From Sphingomonadaceae bacterium (GTDB lineage: Bacteria; Pseudomonadota; Alphaproteobacteria; Sphingomonadales; Sphingomonadaceae): DNA of 6,053 bases. The notes beneath the pieces are model-generated. The model made no database searches, had not been told where the DNA came from, and worked only from the letters and a program-made list of their open reading frames with translations. Of this stretch, positions 5,864 to 6,053 are shown one piece after another. The stretch covers positions 1 to 6,053 of the forward strand of contig JAFAZM010000293.1 of assembly GCA_019239785.1 (NCBI GenBank), read 5' to 3'. Every line of letters begins with the position of its first letter. Position 1 is the first letter of the stretch. The translations under genes and the position numbers were made by a program.

Positions 5864-5949
5864 CGTCATTGCGAGGAGCATAGCGACGAAGCAATCCAGT
5901 GGGCGGACGGGCCACTGGATTGCTTCGCTCCGCTCGCAATGACGGTTTT
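5864..5949 (+). terminator. Long palindromic intergenic repeat, also terminator-like
   Basis: CGTCATTGCGAG at 5864-5875 pairs perfectly with 5933-5944. Inside, CGAAGCAATCCAGTGG (5887-5902) pairs perfectly with 5912-5927 around a nine-base loop. A short T-run (5946-5949) follows. The words TCATTGCGAG and GCAATCCAG recur in dispersed palindromic repeats of many bacteria (recalled, not searched). It lies five bases after the peptidase stop and would be suited to end its transcript. Confidence 0.75.
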
Positions 5950-5957
5950 GGAAAACA

Positions 5958-5997
5958 TCAAGATATATCTTGACGCATCGCGAATCGAAGATATATC
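5958..5997 (+). promoter_or_regulatory. Promoter with two AT-rich palindromic operators
   Basis: TCAAGATATATCTTGA at 5958-5973 is a perfect 16-bp palindrome. Its core word AAGATATATC recurs at 5988-5997, 28 bases downstream, around the palindrome GATATATC. A possible -35 box TTGACG (5970-5975) lies at the edge of the first site, and a possible -10 box TATATC (5992-5997, 16-base spacer) lies inside the second. A repressor bound at both would cover the promoter. It probably serves the gene starting at 6024, whose product may be the repressor itself. Confidence 0.55.
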
Positions 5998-6023
5998 GCA
6001 GCCTATCTTTAACGGAGGACGAG

Positions 6024-6053
6024 ATGGGCAGATTCAGGATGCACGGCGATTGC
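6024..6053 (+). CDS. Start of an unidentified gene, possibly a PadR-like regulator (runs off right edge)
   Basis: Ten codons (MGRFRMHGDC) are visible from an ATG at 6024. GGAGG at 6014-6018, with five bases of spacing, is the best Shine-Dalgarno sequence in the window, and a promoter with palindromes lies just upstream, so a real gene start is likely. Ten residues do not identify a family. A PadR-family transcriptional regulator is a guess from memory: such genes in alphaproteobacteria are often preceded by AAGATATATCTT-type palindromes and begin with a short Gly/His/Arg-rich segment. Confidence 0.55.
   Translation, partial: MGRFRMHGDC

Noticed and set aside
4230..5942. Long plus-strand open frame overlapping the peptidase gene in another frame
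   Set aside because: The translation is Arg/Ala/Pro-rich with no motif, typical of an off-frame reading of high-GC coding DNA, and it runs on into the palindromic repeat.

Overview
The window is high-GC chromosomal DNA, most likely from an alphaproteobacterium of the sphingomonad type. The indications are the GC-rich codon use, the sequence flavour of TrmD and ribosomal protein L19, a large secreted S9 dipeptidyl peptidase, and short palindromic intergenic repeats. The taxonomic call is inference from sequence character, not from a search.

Layout, left to right. (1) On the minus strand, the first 144 codons of a thioredoxin-reductase-like flavoprotein run off the left edge. (2) Divergent from it is a plus-strand cluster: a VapB-type AbrB antitoxin, a VapC-type PIN toxin, tRNA (guanine-N1)-methyltransferase TrmD and ribosomal protein L19. 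The four genes are packed tightly. vapB/vapC and vapC/trmD each overlap by the same four bases (GTGA), and rplS starts one base after the trmD stop. A promoter and a pair of 8-bp palindromes lie in front of vapB. (3) A short convergent gap holds stem-loops, one of them terminator-like. (4) A minus-strand gene encodes a SMI1/KNR4-domain protein. (5) A 393-bp divergent gap is mostly filled by a 271-bp nested inverted-repeat element. (6) A complete plus-strand gene encodes an exported DPP IV-like S9 peptidase with its catalytic residues intact. (7) A long palindromic repeat or terminator follows, then a promoter region with two AT-rich palindromes. (8) The first ten codons of a further gene run off the right edge; it may be a PadR-like regulator.

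The most notable arrangement is the toxin-antitoxin pair joined by start/stop overlaps to two core translation genes, trmD and rplS, where many proteobacteria carry rpsP-rimM. If the genes are co-transcribed, VapB autoregulation would also affect TrmD and L19. The module would also be hard to lose without disturbing trmD translation. The second is the 271-bp fold-back element, whose right end abuts the ribosome binding site of the peptidase gene. No CRISPR array, tRNA, rRNA or transposase gene was seen.
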